Source of the DNA: Diabrotica undecimpunctata
Taxonomy: Eukaryota; Arthropoda; Insecta; Coleoptera; Chrysomelidae
Assembly (NCBI RefSeq): GCF_040954645.1
Contig: NC_092804.1
Span: 42,189,753 to 42,253,752 of the forward strand
Length of the DNA: 64,000 bases
Direction of reading: 5' to 3'
Within the stretch, counting starts at the first letter, position 1, and each line of letters opens with the position of its first letter. The translations under genes and the position numbers were made by a program. Of the stretch, positions 10,020 to 20,589 are shown piece by piece. The notes under the pieces were generated by a model. The model ran no database searches, was not told the DNA's origin, and saw only the letters and a list, made by a program, of their open reading frames with translations.

Positions 10020-10820
10020 TGTTATATCTAAGGTTGCCATTTTCGAGTTGTATGTTTATGTTTGCATTTGTCATTTCGTTATTAAGATAGAAAGTCGCCG
10101 ATTCAGTTTTTTTGGGATTCGGCTTAAGTCTCCATTTCTTGAAATAATTTAGTATTAAAGGTCATTATTAAAGACTTCTTCTGTATTAGGGAGATGCTTG
10201 TATCTGGTGACCAGTTTTATGTCATCCACACAGCAAAATTTTTTTGAGTTTGTGTCTCTGAGGTCAGATATACATATAAAGCTTGAACAAGAGAGAAGCA
10301 AGTACCGAGCTTTGTGAAAGCCCATGATTGATGAGCCTTGGTTTACTTATCTCTTCGTTGGGAGTTATTTGGAGATTTCTATTTTTCAGTATATTTTGTA
10401 TTAAGCGTACCATTGTCTGGCAGTAAATGACTGTAAGCAGCTTGTAGAGTACTCCCTATTTCCAGGCAGTGTCATAGGTTATTGCCAGTACTTGGTCGTA
10501 CCAGCTACGTCGAGATCTTAAGCCTGTTCGTTCAATTGGTAAATGTTTAGGAATAATACCACTAATTATGTTATGAACAAGTCTTTGAACTACCTAGGGA
10601 GGTGGTTGGCTATCAGGATGTTCGAGAAGAATTTTGACAACCATCTAAAAACGTTTTTATCAGCAAGGATGTGAAATTCTGGGTGTGTTGTCAAAATTTT
10701 GAGCGTTGCCGGTTTGATGTCCTTTAGAGCAGTGACAACCGCATCCTTAGTAAATGATCTGGATGATTCTGACAAAGCTGGAGTATTCTCTTTAAGCATT
10801 TTTTTACATTTAATTTCCAA
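10020..10820 (-). pseudogene. Jockey-group LINE reverse transcriptase fragment
   Basis: Reading the minus strand from 10820: SRSFTKDAVVTALKDIKPAT, LSKFFSNILIANHLPR, then GIIPKHLPIERTGLRSRRSW (10555-10495), DQVLAITYDTAWK, TMVRLIQNILKNRNLQI, INHGLSQSSVLASLLF (10335-10285), CVDDIKLVT at the catalytic box (10228-10202), and ILNYFKKWRLKPNPKKTE (10155-10105). It stops at YPK at 10020, where the YLGV motif should follow. The order matches the Jockey-group RT of 35876-37938. Stops and frameshifts throughout. Confidence 0.65.
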
Positions 10821-11724
10821 GGTATGTGGTAAAACAACCTATTAACGGCCTATACAAATTCGTGATTTAAATCCGGCTTATTAAAAAAATTGAAATTCTT
10901 TTGTAAATACGCTAAAGTTGGTTGAACTTAATACTTCGGCGCATGTGTATCCTACGAGAAATTTATTAGGCCATTTTTTTATGTATAAATGGTGTGATAT
11001 GTTCTAGCTTTCGTTTTAATCAATTCGATTTAATCAAGCGACGCAATCAGTTGAAGAGCGGTCGTCGATCAGTAGTGTTTCAGGTAAGCGTTGTGAAATT
11101 CATTAGTTACAATATTTTCTTGCAAATTATTACAGAAAATATTTTTTCACCTAAATGCAATATTTTGTTTATTAGAAATGGTTAATAGTTGTATTTTTTA
11201 TAAAACATTTTAGTTTTTGGGCCAAAACAAAGTAGAATTTACAAAAATAGATTAGGCCTGTATTAGGACACAATTTTAGTAGCTAATCTAAAGCGTTTTT
11301 TTTTCAATTTAACTTTTTGTTCTTTAATATCAAAAACCATTAAAAAAAGGAATATATTCTTTTAAAAAAATATTACCAAAACCGTACTATTAAATTCCGT
11401 CCCATACTTTTTTTTTCTGTAAAAGCAAAAAAGGAAGTTTACAACTATGAAAATCAGGTAGTTATTTCTAATGGAAGAAAATTGAAAAAAATCTCGAATT
11501 TGTTCCCAAAAAAAAAATATTTTTTTTTGTAAATTACTTGAGTTAAAATATATAGTCTGACAATTTATTAATTACAAAAAACCATTAAAATAATTTTATT
11601 TTATTCGATGCGGTATTAGATTTTATTATATTTCGCATGTGCTCTAATTTCGGCCTAACCCAAATTTAGCCTGACATGTTATCTTCAAAAAAGACTCAAT
11701 TATTCACACTTAATTTTTTTTCAG

Positions 11725-12450
11725 ACGAGTAGAAGTTGAAAAAAAAAATAAAAAGGAAGCAAGGAAAAAACAAACGCTTAAAGAAAAAGAAAAAAAGCAC
11801 CTAACATAACAAAGAAAAATTCCGAATCTGATTGCAAGACAACAGAAAAAATTAAAATTTCGACTTAATCCTAAACATTGAGAATGAAGAAAAACAAAGC
11901 GGAGAGATAGATGGAGCAAATGAAAAATAAAATGAAATTTTAAACAAACATGTTGGTTCTGGCAGAAAAACAGGTGAAAGAACTAGAAAGCCGAAAACTA
12001 AAAATTCCGAATCTGATTGCAAGACAACAGAAAAAATTAAAATTTCAAATTAATCCTAAACATTGAGAATGAAGAAAAACAAAGCGGAGAGATAGATGGA
12101 GCAAATGAAAAATAAAATGAAATTTTAAACAAACATGTTGGTTCTGGCAGAAAAACAGGTGAAAGAACTAGAAAGCCGAAAACTAAAAATTTTAGGGATT
12201 TAGAGGTGGGCGACTACGAGCTAGGTCACTACGTCATTATAGTTTACGAGGAGAAACATTTTCCAGGAGTAGTAGAAGAAATAACAGAAGATAAATTTAA
12301 AATCAAAGCTATGAAAAAAAAAAGGATATCATTGGAGATGGCCAGAGATAGATTATATTATTTGGTATGATCCAGAGGAAATTGTTTGTTTAATTGCAGT
12401 ACCGCCTCAGTACTTTAATAAAATGGGTCTTTTTCTGTACCTGAGATAAA
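11725..12450 (+). pseudogene. Unclassified transposon-type ORF 3' exon, Lys-rich then a W/P-containing domain
   Basis: After the acceptor at 11724 the text is Lys/Glu-rich (KKNKKEARKKQTLKEKEKK), then runs through a 185-bp tandem duplication. From about 12195, in shifting frames, it gives DYELGHYVIIVYEEKHFPG, VVEEITEDKFKIKAMKK, HWRWPEIDYIIWYDPEE and NKMGLFSVPEI before a stop at about 12447. The pattern GxYVxVxYE...FPG, WxWP, WY and G-x-F-SVPE is one I associate with C-termini of insect transposon-encoded proteins, but I cannot name the family. Frameshifts make it a pseudogene. Confidence 0.4.
11821..12190. repeat. Two-copy 185-bp tandem duplication
   Basis: Units 11821-12005 and 12006-12190 both begin TCCGAATCTGATTG and are the same length. 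I noticed only two base differences (GAC versus AAA after AATTTC), so the duplication is young. It repeats part of the Lys-rich ORF. Confidence 0.95.
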
Positions 12451-13015
12451 TAATTTGTAGGTCTTTCATAGCTCTATGCTCTTATGCAATAAATGAAAAA
12501 AATACTGTTGCTAAGTAACTTATGAAAGTATTTTTTGTTGTTTTTTTAGGTTCAAAATGTATTACGTATGTACATCTTTTTATTTTATATATTTTTCTAT
12601 GTCTCTTCTATCTAAAAATTATGTTTTTATGCTTCTGTATTTTTATACCTACTTTGAAAATATTAAAATACACATTTACAAAAAATTGTGTGTACAGTTT
12701 AAAACAAAAAAAAATAATCCTTTTGATATACAAAATTATGGCTGGAATTAAAATACCGTTAAACCGGAATTACCACTAATTTTTCAACATTAAAAAAAAA
12801 TTTATTATTTTGATAAAGAAAACATCAAGTTATTAAATATACTTTAAATCCATTTTCTTTATAATTTCGTTTCCTTAATATTTACGTCTAAAATCAAATA
12901 TTCCTTAACTGGGCCGTTATTAGGTCGGTTTACCTTATAATGATATAATCAGATCAGATGGAAACATTATTGCTTTATAATAATTTGTAAAAGACAAAGC
13001 ATATGTATATCTTAC

Positions 13016-13154
13016 CTGTAATTGAAGCCTTCGCATGCAAATAGTTTTTCATCGGCACATTCCTTTTGGCATTCTTCGACACTCTCACAAGATAACGCTC
13101 GTCTAACCAGTCCACGCGATATCCGTTTTCCAGCTAACACTCTTCTGAAACAAG
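13016..13154 (-). CDS. PAN-domain host gene, internal exon (first half of PAN/apple domain)
   Basis: A 139-base exon between a GTTTTTAG acceptor (ending at 13155) and an ACAG|GTAAGAT donor (13016/13015). Reading CFRRVLAGKRISRGLVRRAL, then SCESVEECQKECADEKLFAC and EGFNYR. The spacing C-x(6)-C-x(3)-C-x(7)-C-EGFNY is the signature of PAN/apple domains, which mediate binding in secreted and matrix proteins. Entry phase 1 and exit phase 2 agree with the exons at 59368 (G|CT) and 2924 (AG|G), so translation runs without a break across both giant introns. Both the 59.8 kb exon and the signal-peptide exon at 29692 could supply the upstream phase-1 end. Confidence 0.85.
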
Positions 13155-13282
13155 CTAAAAACATACTAAGTTAAATAGTTTGCAATGTCTATTAATTAAA
13201 ATTAGAATAATACCAGACAGGGGCAGAAACATTGAGTTCAGTATAAAATCTATAATGTTAGAGGTGCTTATCCGATGTATAT

Positions 13283-13545
13283 TGGCTATTATCATCGTCG
13301 GTGGTGCTATAGCCAAGTTAAGTCTGGCACTTTCTAAGCTTATTCCTGTATTTACTCCCATTCCTTGCAGGCTTTCAGCTTGCCACCAGTTGGAAACTTC
13401 TGGCATGCTCATCTACAGCATACCTCCATATCAACCTTGGTCTACTTATCTAATTCCATCGACTTTCGCTAATAGAGTACATTTTACTTTCTGTATCTAG
13501 GGTATCAAGGTTTTAAATCTTCTGTCCACCAAAGGCGTCTAATTT
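13283..13545 (-). pseudogene. RTE-type LINE 3' remnant
   Basis: Minus-strand text, in shifting frames: LLAKVDGIR, VDQGWYGGML where RTEs have a GRPRxRW stretch, then EVSNWWQAESLQGMG, KYRNKLRKCQT, LGYSTTDDDN and a short GATGAT tail at about 13300. This resembles the last 70 residues of an RTE C-terminal region. Weaker than the other RTE calls because every motif is worn. Confidence 0.45.
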
Positions 13546-13976
13546 TTATTGCAATGATTATATCTTTGCCTCCAGGTTTTTCTTGTTTAGTGCTAATTCT
13601 ATTGCTCAAAGCTGTATCGACGACGTCAGATTCCATTTCATTTCCAAGTAGATTTGCGAGCGATATTCTTCGCATTATCAAAGATGATATAAATATTATA
13701 TCATCTTTAATTAGATATAAATATTTCCTGTTTTTTATTTAATCACGATTTGAGTATAATAAATCAGCTCGCTAAAGGTTCTTACCTAGATGAATTGATA
13801 TGTTGTGGAATGCAAATTTAGATTCCCCATGTCAGTCCATTCATGTCTCTTTTGCTTTAAAAATTGCAGAAGGCACAGATTTGGGCAATTATCTGAATTT
13901 TGGCGCCATAGCGTCCGGATATATTTTTATAATTACTTCTTTTGATGGGAAAGATTTGATTGTACGTTTAGAGCTT

Positions 13977-14033
13977 CTACATACTCGCTCTGAGGAGTCC
14001 TGATAGGACGAAATACGTATAAGCGAATAGTGG
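13977..14033 (+). ncRNA. Type I hammerhead ribozyme motif
   Basis: The self-cleaving core is complete. CTGAGGA (13990-13996) is the C-U-G-A-N-G-A box. GTCC/GGAC (13997-14000 with 14006-14009) forms stem II closed by loop TGATA. GAA (14010-14012) is the second box. A14013 begins a short palindromic stem III, ATACGTAT, ending at T14020, and A14021 is the cleavage-site base. Stem I pairs 13985-13989 (TCGCT) with 14022-14026 (AGCGA), then has an internal loop (ATAC against ATA) and a further four pairs, 13977-13980 with 14030-14033. A loop in stem I facing loop II is what natural fast hammerheads use. Predicted cleavage is between 14021 and 14022. The loop-less stem III suggests action as a dimer. 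Such motifs are known in Penelope-like elements and other insect repeats. Confidence 0.85.
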
Positions 14034-15514
14034 AAGAACTATAAACTATACTGAAATCAAATCTTAACTGTATTTTCTGTATAAATATATTTGTTCGTAG
14101 ACAACAGGGTTCAAGATTGGCAGAATAGGTTATGTCCTAATTAGCGAACATTCAAACACCTATATAGGATATCTACCAATACCAGGAATAGGAACTTTCG
14201 ACGATGAAAGTCGACAAATTTAGGTGACCATTTGATCATTTCGTTCCTCGATTTTATACACCGAGGAAAATGTTTATTAAGAAAATCAGTAACAATGACA
14301 GAACTATGAGTATGACAATCATCCTATTGAAGCTAAATAATATTAAAATTCACATATTGGGGACATAAGAAACATTATTCCGCAATAAATTTAAGTATTT
14401 TTATGCCGTAAAATTTCCTTTAATGACACATGAACTGTCTTCGTGCTATTGGTTCCATATCATAGATTTAATTTTTGAGGAAAGTATATACGTACAGGGA
14501 TACTTAAATGTTTGTTTTTCCATTTAGAAAGACATATATTTTTTTCACAAATGAAATGGAAGAAAATGTTTTGCACGGTCTGATTTTTGTTTCCTCATGT
14601 TTTCGAAAAACACAAATATTGTTATGGGTCTCTCCGTAAAATATGCTCAGTATGATGCTTGTGATAAGACCAATTTTCGTGATAAGCACTGTTTTTTAAC
14701 ATTATTCGAACCGTTCGAGTTTCAGTGATGTATGTATGAGCATGAAGTGACGGCGTTTCTGGGGCCCTGCTATAATTAGCAGAGACTCCAAGTCTGAGCC
14801 CTTCCTGCTCTTCCTGCTATTCTGAACGTCTAATCCTTTAGTAACCTTGTGGCCTCACGGGAAGCCACAACTCTCTTAAGGATAACTTCCACATTTGGCT
14901 CGGTTGCACAAAGATCGAGCCCAGGATCTGCCACCTCTGGTAGGCAGTGCCGGGCACTTCCAGAGAGCATGTGAGGAGCATATCAATAGACTGTATAAGT
15001 CAAATAAAATAACATTAGACTATCATTCATGAATGATACCCCATCATTTATATACCCGTGTACACAGTAAATGTGCAGTGTCCAAAAATAAATATAGCGG
15101 CTAATTCTCAACGCCTGAAGAAGTGTTTGATGGGTTTAAAACGGATTTTTTGCAGTTTGTTGTTCGAAGATAAAAAAGGGTTTCGAATATGTTCGAACAA
15201 CGGTATTATTTTTTTAGTTTTTAGTTTTCCACCCAAAAAGTTTAGTAGCTAATATTATACTCAAACATTGAACCAAACTTGGAATAAAAGGAAGATTTCA
15301 CTGCCAAAAATTAGTCAGGATAAACGTTTAGTTACGCATTTATTATTCAAATTATGTAAATTTAACAGTAAACTAAAAAAACTATTTAACTTTTACAAAA
15401 TAAAAAATATTAAATGAGGATTGATCAGCAATAAATTTAAGAGTAGAGAATAATAAGCGGCACAAGCTGAAAAAATATTGAAATTGCTTTCATAAAACTA
15501 AATTTTTATTAATA
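14034..15514. other. Unassigned sequence with a GC-richer patch
   Basis: No gene is supported. 14740-14990 is clearly richer in G and C than its surroundings and is broken in all six frames; it may be the untranslated part of a retroelement. No tail, terminal repeat or domain was found to prove that. Confidence 0.4.
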
Positions 15515-17730
15515 CACTCAGATGCAAAAAATCGCAACAGAGAAAATTTTGGTCAAATTCAAAGTACCTATTTAAATTTTTTTATTTTTAGCCCCATTTT
15601 GACGATTTTTTTAGCACACTGTGTATTAATTTATAAATTTTAATTTGGCATAATCAGTTTTTTGGTAAAATTTTATATTTCACTTATTGTACGGGGTTAA
15701 TTAAAACCTGGTTTTATTATCCTAAATTTCAGACATCTTGTGGAATAATTCCGTTTGCTAATTTTCGTAAAACCTTATTTTTCGGTTGCAACCATGTCTC
15801 CTAAGTATTGTGTTTTTTGTTTCACGTCAAAATATGCCTTGGTTCATTTTTTAGAGCCAAATGAATTGGCCAACCACAATTGAGGACTTTTCTAGTTATG
15901 ATTATTTTGAAGTTATTTTGTAATACGACAAGGTGGCTTTGGTGACTGTTATCATTATGTTATATTGACACTTACATTTTGTTTATTTGATCTATATTCT
16001 ATTTTTGATCTATATTTAGTGATTATCTGACACTATAATTGATCATGATTCTTAGTGTCGAAGATTGTGCGAAAATCGTTGCTCTGGTTGAAGATGGGCG
16101 AAATTATGAATATGTGGCTAGAGTACTACACACTCATCGCTCTACCATCCAAAGGATAGTGAAACGTTTTATACAAACTGAAACAAACAAGCGTAAAGCG
16201 GGAAGTGGCAAGAAGCGCAAACCTACCGCTATAGATTATCGTTTTATACGAGTCAACGCTTTGCGGGATCCTCATTTAACAGCGGTGCAAACAAGAAATC
16301 AGCTTCAAGAGGTTTGAGGCAATAATATAAGTGTATTTACAGTTCATCGAAGAAAAACATGAATTTAGTTTGCAAAGTTGCAGACCAGCAACTGGGCCCA
16401 AATTACTTCCACGGCACAGAGTGGCTAGACTACAATTTTCCAGGGAACATTTACATTGGAATTTAGGACAATAGAGTAATGTTCTTTTTACGAATGAGTC
16501 GAGATACTGTCTTCACTCATCAGATGGGGGAGATAACGAGTATGGCGTCGAACTGGAGAGAGATTTGCGGAGTGCGCTTTCAGTCCCCGCGTTAGCCATG
16601 GCGAGAGTTCGGTGATGGTATGGGCAGGAATATCCCGAGAGGCGGCGCATACTGCATTTTTATTAATTGAGGGTTCGTTGACTGCACACCGGTATATTGA
16701 GGAAATTTTAGCGAATCACGTAGTACCCTTTTCTCAATATATCGGCGATGATTTTCTATTAATGCAAGATAATGCGCGACCGCACTCTGCGATGTGTATC
16801 ACGCAATATTTAGAGTAAGTTGGTATTAATAAAATGAAGTGGCCAGCGTATTCGCCAGATCTGAACCCAATAGAGCACGTTTGGGACATGCTTGGTAGAA
16901 ATATTAGAGATCGTGAAGTAGCACCAGCCTCAATTAACGAACTTCCCTTGGCTCTAGAAGAGGAATGGCAAAACATCCAGCAAGATGATATTCGCAACCT
17001 CATAGACAGCTTGAGCAGACTTGTACACACAGTTATAGAGGCTAGTAGAACAATACAAAGTATTAAGTTATTTTTAGTATTTTTTCTTTGTTATTTGCGT
17101 ACTTAGGTTAAGTTACATTTAAGTTGTTTTTTTATGTTTTGTTATTGTTATTATTGTTTATTAAAACCAAGATCTTGCCGTTGCTTTTAATCATTATTTA
17201 AATACAGTGCTTCTGAGATAGCGATATGACATTCCTTCGATATTAGTCACCAAAGCCCCCATCGTCGTATTACAAATTAATACAAAAGATAATGGTAACA
17301 ATATGAAAAGTCGTAAATTGTGGGTGGCAAAGTCATTTCGCTCCTAAAAATGAATCAATGCATATTTTCACATGAAACAAAAAACGTAATACTTAGAAGA
17401 CATGGTTACAACCGAAAAACAATGACTTACGAAAATACGCTAACGGAATTATTCCACAGGATGTTTCAAAGTTAGGATAAAAAACCACCTTCCGATTAAT
17501 CCCCTATAATAAGGCAAATACAAAATTTTATTAAAAAACTCACTATACTAAATTAAAATTGATAAATTTATATATTTATTTATATAATTTATAAATTTTA
17601 ATTTTGGTGATTTTTGTAGCACAGAGTGCTAAAAAATCATCAAAATAGGGCTAAAAATAAAAAAAAAAAAACTGAAATACTTTGAATTTGGTCCAAAATT
17701 TTCTCCGTTGCGTTTTTTTGCATCTGAGTG
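15515..17730 (+). mobile_element. Tc1-like DNA transposon with ~430-bp terminal inverted repeats
   Basis: The element starts CACTCAGATGCAAAAAA at 15515, ends in the complement at 17730, and is flanked by TA on both sides (15513-15514, 17731-17732), the Tc1/mariner target. The inverted repeats extend far inward with scattered changes, to about 15950 and from about 17240, both ending near GACGA-GG-GGCTTTGGTGACT text. The inside holds the decayed transposase 16045-17106. Length 2,216 bp. Confidence 0.9.
16045..17106 (+). pseudogene. Tc1-family DD34E transposase, decayed
   Basis: The ATG at 16045 opens ILSVEDCAKIVALVEDG, a paired helix-turn-helix region including RSTIQRIVKRF and basic GSGKKRKP. 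Frame breaks occur at 16315 and through 16600. The first catalytic motif near 16490 reads FTNESRYCL, where Tc1 proteins have D-E-S-R-F, so the first Asp is Asn. The second reads MQDNARPHSA (about 16760) and the third SPDLNPIEHVWDML (about 16855); 34 residues lie between the second Asp and the Glu, the DD34E spacing. It ends in a stop at 17104. A TAA also interrupts at LE|VGINK. Not functional. Confidence 0.85.
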
Positions 17731-18252
17731 TAATATGCTGACTTTTATCAATTTTATTTAATTATATGTGATACTACTATACAAAATTACTACTATTATA
17801 ATAATTTATAATTCTGTATAGCATTTTCAATGATTTTCCTTGTCTTTCCGGATCTATGAGGGTTTTGGTCATTAAACAAATTGTTAATAGAGAAAAAAAA
17901 TTGTTCACATTTCAAGGAAACAACCAATTAGATATATGCCCATCTTAATTAACCTTGAAACTCTTTTTCTTCGCTTCAGTGCTTGTGCACATTTTCCTTT
18001 CTATGGTAATTTGCTCATGTAGTTTTTGTTTATTAGATGTTAAAAGGCAATCCAACAGTATTACCTTTGTAATCGTTGTGAGTAATTGCTGCATCACTAC
18101 TGTTTGAGGAAAATTTATGTAGTCAATGATGTAATAAACAGGGATTTATTTTGGCTATTTCTCTTGAATACAGTGAAAAAGGTTTAACTCTATTTTCAAA
18201 TTTAACTTGAATTTATTTATATTAAAATGTTCTATAAAAGTTCTATAAAATA
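17731..18252. other. Unassigned AT-rich spacer
   Basis: Between two mariner-like elements. I see no ORF of note, repeat array or splice-flanked exon. Confidence 0.4.
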
Positions 18253-18254
18253 TA

Positions 18255-19807
18255 CAGTGCTGGCCAAAAGTCCCCACCTCGTATCTTTTGAAACGTTATA
18301 CTTATAATAGTGACATTGAGATTTGGAGGGAGGAAATAAATGCACGTAGGCTTCTCAACTAGTCATAATAGGTGAGGTAATAGTGATAGATGACGTTACA
18401 GAGCCACTGTGACCCATAATTTTAAATAGGACATTATGGCAAGTTAGTGATAATCTCGTTTGAAACGTATTGAACATACCTTATAAATCATACTAATTTT
18501 GTTAGGGTTGGAGCTGATTTTGATTAATAAATTAAATAAATAATAAAATTATAGTTTCGCATTTAATTAATAAAGATTCTAACGTTCGCATCCGGTTATT
18601 TGACAAAAAAGTTGATGTTTTTCAATTCTCTAGTTATTTTTACTTGGCTAAGTTTTTGCAAAAGTATTTATACCTTGAATATTTAGTTTAATTATTGTTT
18701 AACGAGACATTTAAATGTATCCTAGGTAGAATAGTATGTATTGTAGCCGACACAGTAGCAGCTGTCTGATGTCATAATTGATGAATGTAGAAACAATTTC
18801 CATGCAGCAAAACGTCTTTTTAATGAGAGGTCCTATCAAGGACTTATTTGAGGGAGCTTCTTCGAAAGTTTGAAGAAACAGGTAGTGTTAAAGATGCCAA
18901 ACGATCTGGTCGATCAACAATTGGTGATGACAAAAAAATTGACATAATTGCAGAAATGGTAGTGAACTCTACTTCTTCTACAACCCAAGTTGCGTCTATC
19001 TGTGGAATCAGTCAAAAGATAGTCCATCGAGTGTTGGCTAAAAACAAATTTCATCCTTACAAATTAAAAATTGTGCACCAACTTTCAGATGATGACCCCG
19101 AGCGAAGACTAGAATTCTGTGAAAATATGTCCAATCAAATTAACCAATAGCCAGATTACATAAAAACAATTTCCCCAATGGAAATGTTAACACACAATAT
19201 GAGGTATTGAAGTGACACAAATTCTCATGTCTTTCGTGAAAAAGACTCAATTTGTAGAAAAAGTAAATGGTTGGGTAGGTATTTTGGGAAACCACATAGT
19301 TTGGCCTGTTTTCTCAATGCTAACTTAACCGGTGAAGTATATCTGAAGATGTAACAAAACGCAATTGAGCCGTTAATTATTGAAATTCTGAAATATAATC
19401 CAGATTAATTCGGCAACTTGGAAATAACGTTTCAACATGATAGTGCTCCCGCTTACTATTATGGTGCAGTAAGACGTTACCTAGATGAGGAACCTAGATA
19501 CCTAGATGAGATGATGGCCGGCTCGGTCACCGGACCTATCACCATTAGATTTTTTCTGTTAGGTACTTGAAATCTAAGGTTTACGCTACAGCATCCGACA
19601 GTATTGACATTTTGAAACAACGAATTGTTGAAGAATGTAGGCTAATTTCCTCCGACACGTTCAAACTGTAACATCATCTATGACTATTACGTCACCAGTT
19701 GACTAGTTGAGAAGCCTATTTCTATTTATTTCCTCCCTGCAAATTTCACTATTGTAAATATAACCGTTCAAAAGATATGAGAGGGTACGGGACTTTTGCT
19801 AGCACTG
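18255..19807 (+). mobile_element. Mariner-like DNA transposon with ~170-bp terminal inverted repeats
   Basis: The element begins CAGTGCTGGCCAAAAGTCC and ends with the near-complement at 19807, flanked by TA (18253-18254, 19808-19809). The inverted repeats run to about 18430 and from about 19640, sharing GGGAGGAAATAAAT, GGCTTCTCAACTAGTC and GATGA-GTTACAG blocks. Length 1,553 bp. It encloses a transposase remnant. Confidence 0.9.
18780..19690 (+). pseudogene. Mariner-like transposase remnant
   Basis: The best-preserved part (18848-19150) is the N-terminal DNA-binding region: LLRKFEETGSVKDAKRSGRS, then STTQVASICGISQKIVHRVL (second helix-turn-helix) and NKFHPYKLKIVHQLSDDDPE with EFCENM. The catalytic half is badly worn; near 19500-19640 one reads KSKVYATASDSIDILKQRI, the end region of such transposases. 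The stretch with the first catalytic Asp is not readable. Non-functional. Confidence 0.75.
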
Positions 19808-19809
19808 TA

Positions 19810-20560
19810 TTTTCAAGGACCTTATAGTTTTTGATGCCTTCCGAATTCAATCTTTTCCATCTATAGTCCAACAACTAATTGAAGTGGGTAACTCATTGAC
19901 AACACTTAAATTTCGTGATTCCAGCGACGTCGTTCTTTCATAAATTTTTTTAGGAGTGAATTATTTTACTAGAAATTAATTCCCTCGTGATGTCTCTGTA
20001 GGTACCTTTATAAGCCCTTCTGTGAATTTCTTACTTGCCTTAGTCTTGCATTATCATTTCAGAATATAGCTACGTGACTTCCTGCGATTAATTCTTTTCC
20101 ATGAATTAATTTCTTAAATCTACACATATCATTAAACAATGATTTAAGTTATTCAAAAACTTTAATGTCATTTTACATCTTTACCTTCTCCATAGATATA
20201 GAGATCAGCTAATATTTAATATCGATAAGGACATATTTGTTGCAACGACATCTGTGAAGATCATATTACCATCGAATTCTTACTTGTCTTCATATTACAT
20301 TTTTGTTGATTGTTGGAAATTAAATCATCTGGTATTATTTAGTATTATATTGGGAATTAAATAGCAGATCAATGGTCAATCGGCAACATTGTAATTTGAA
20401 ATATGCGGACAGTTTGCAATCAGTGTTTAAATTATAATTGTTGTTATAATGTCGAATGTTAAACTTGTGTTTGCTTTGTCTGGCTGGTGTTGGTATTCAT
20501 TTTGTTAATTTGTTTTTTTATTGTAAGGTAAGACAAAACATTAAATTGAAGTAAGACGAT
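19810..20560. other. Unassigned AT-rich spacer
   Basis: No supported gene or repeat. Short frames only. Confidence 0.4.
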
Positions 20561-20589
20561 TTATAGTGCCCATTCCATTTGCTTTTCGC

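Larger units (their letters stand above)
10828..12934 (+). mobile_element. Candidate DNA transposon with 23-bp terminal inverted repeats
   Basis: GGTAAAACAACCTATTAACG at 10828 and its near-complement ending at 12934 match at 20 of 23 positions in inverted orientation. Between them lies a plus-strand ORF remnant (11725-12450) that looks spliced: a CAG|GTAAGC donor at about 11082 and a T-rich CAG acceptor at about 11724. I see no certain target-site duplication, so the superfamily stays open. Other parts of the interior are AT-rich without recognisable content. Confidence 0.45.

Noticed and set aside
12522..12779. 85-codon frame with hydrophobic stretches
   Set aside because: Very AT-rich (Phe/Ile/Tyr/Lys by composition), no signature, and it lies downstream of the transposon ORF stop.
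13180..13500. 106-codon plus-strand open frame beside the PAN exon
   Set aside because: It is antisense to a worn RTE 3' remnant and has no coding signature.
14740..14990. GC-richer patch considered as an exon or tRNA-derived SINE
   Set aside because: No open frame, no splice-flanked reading, and no convincing A/B box pair or tail.
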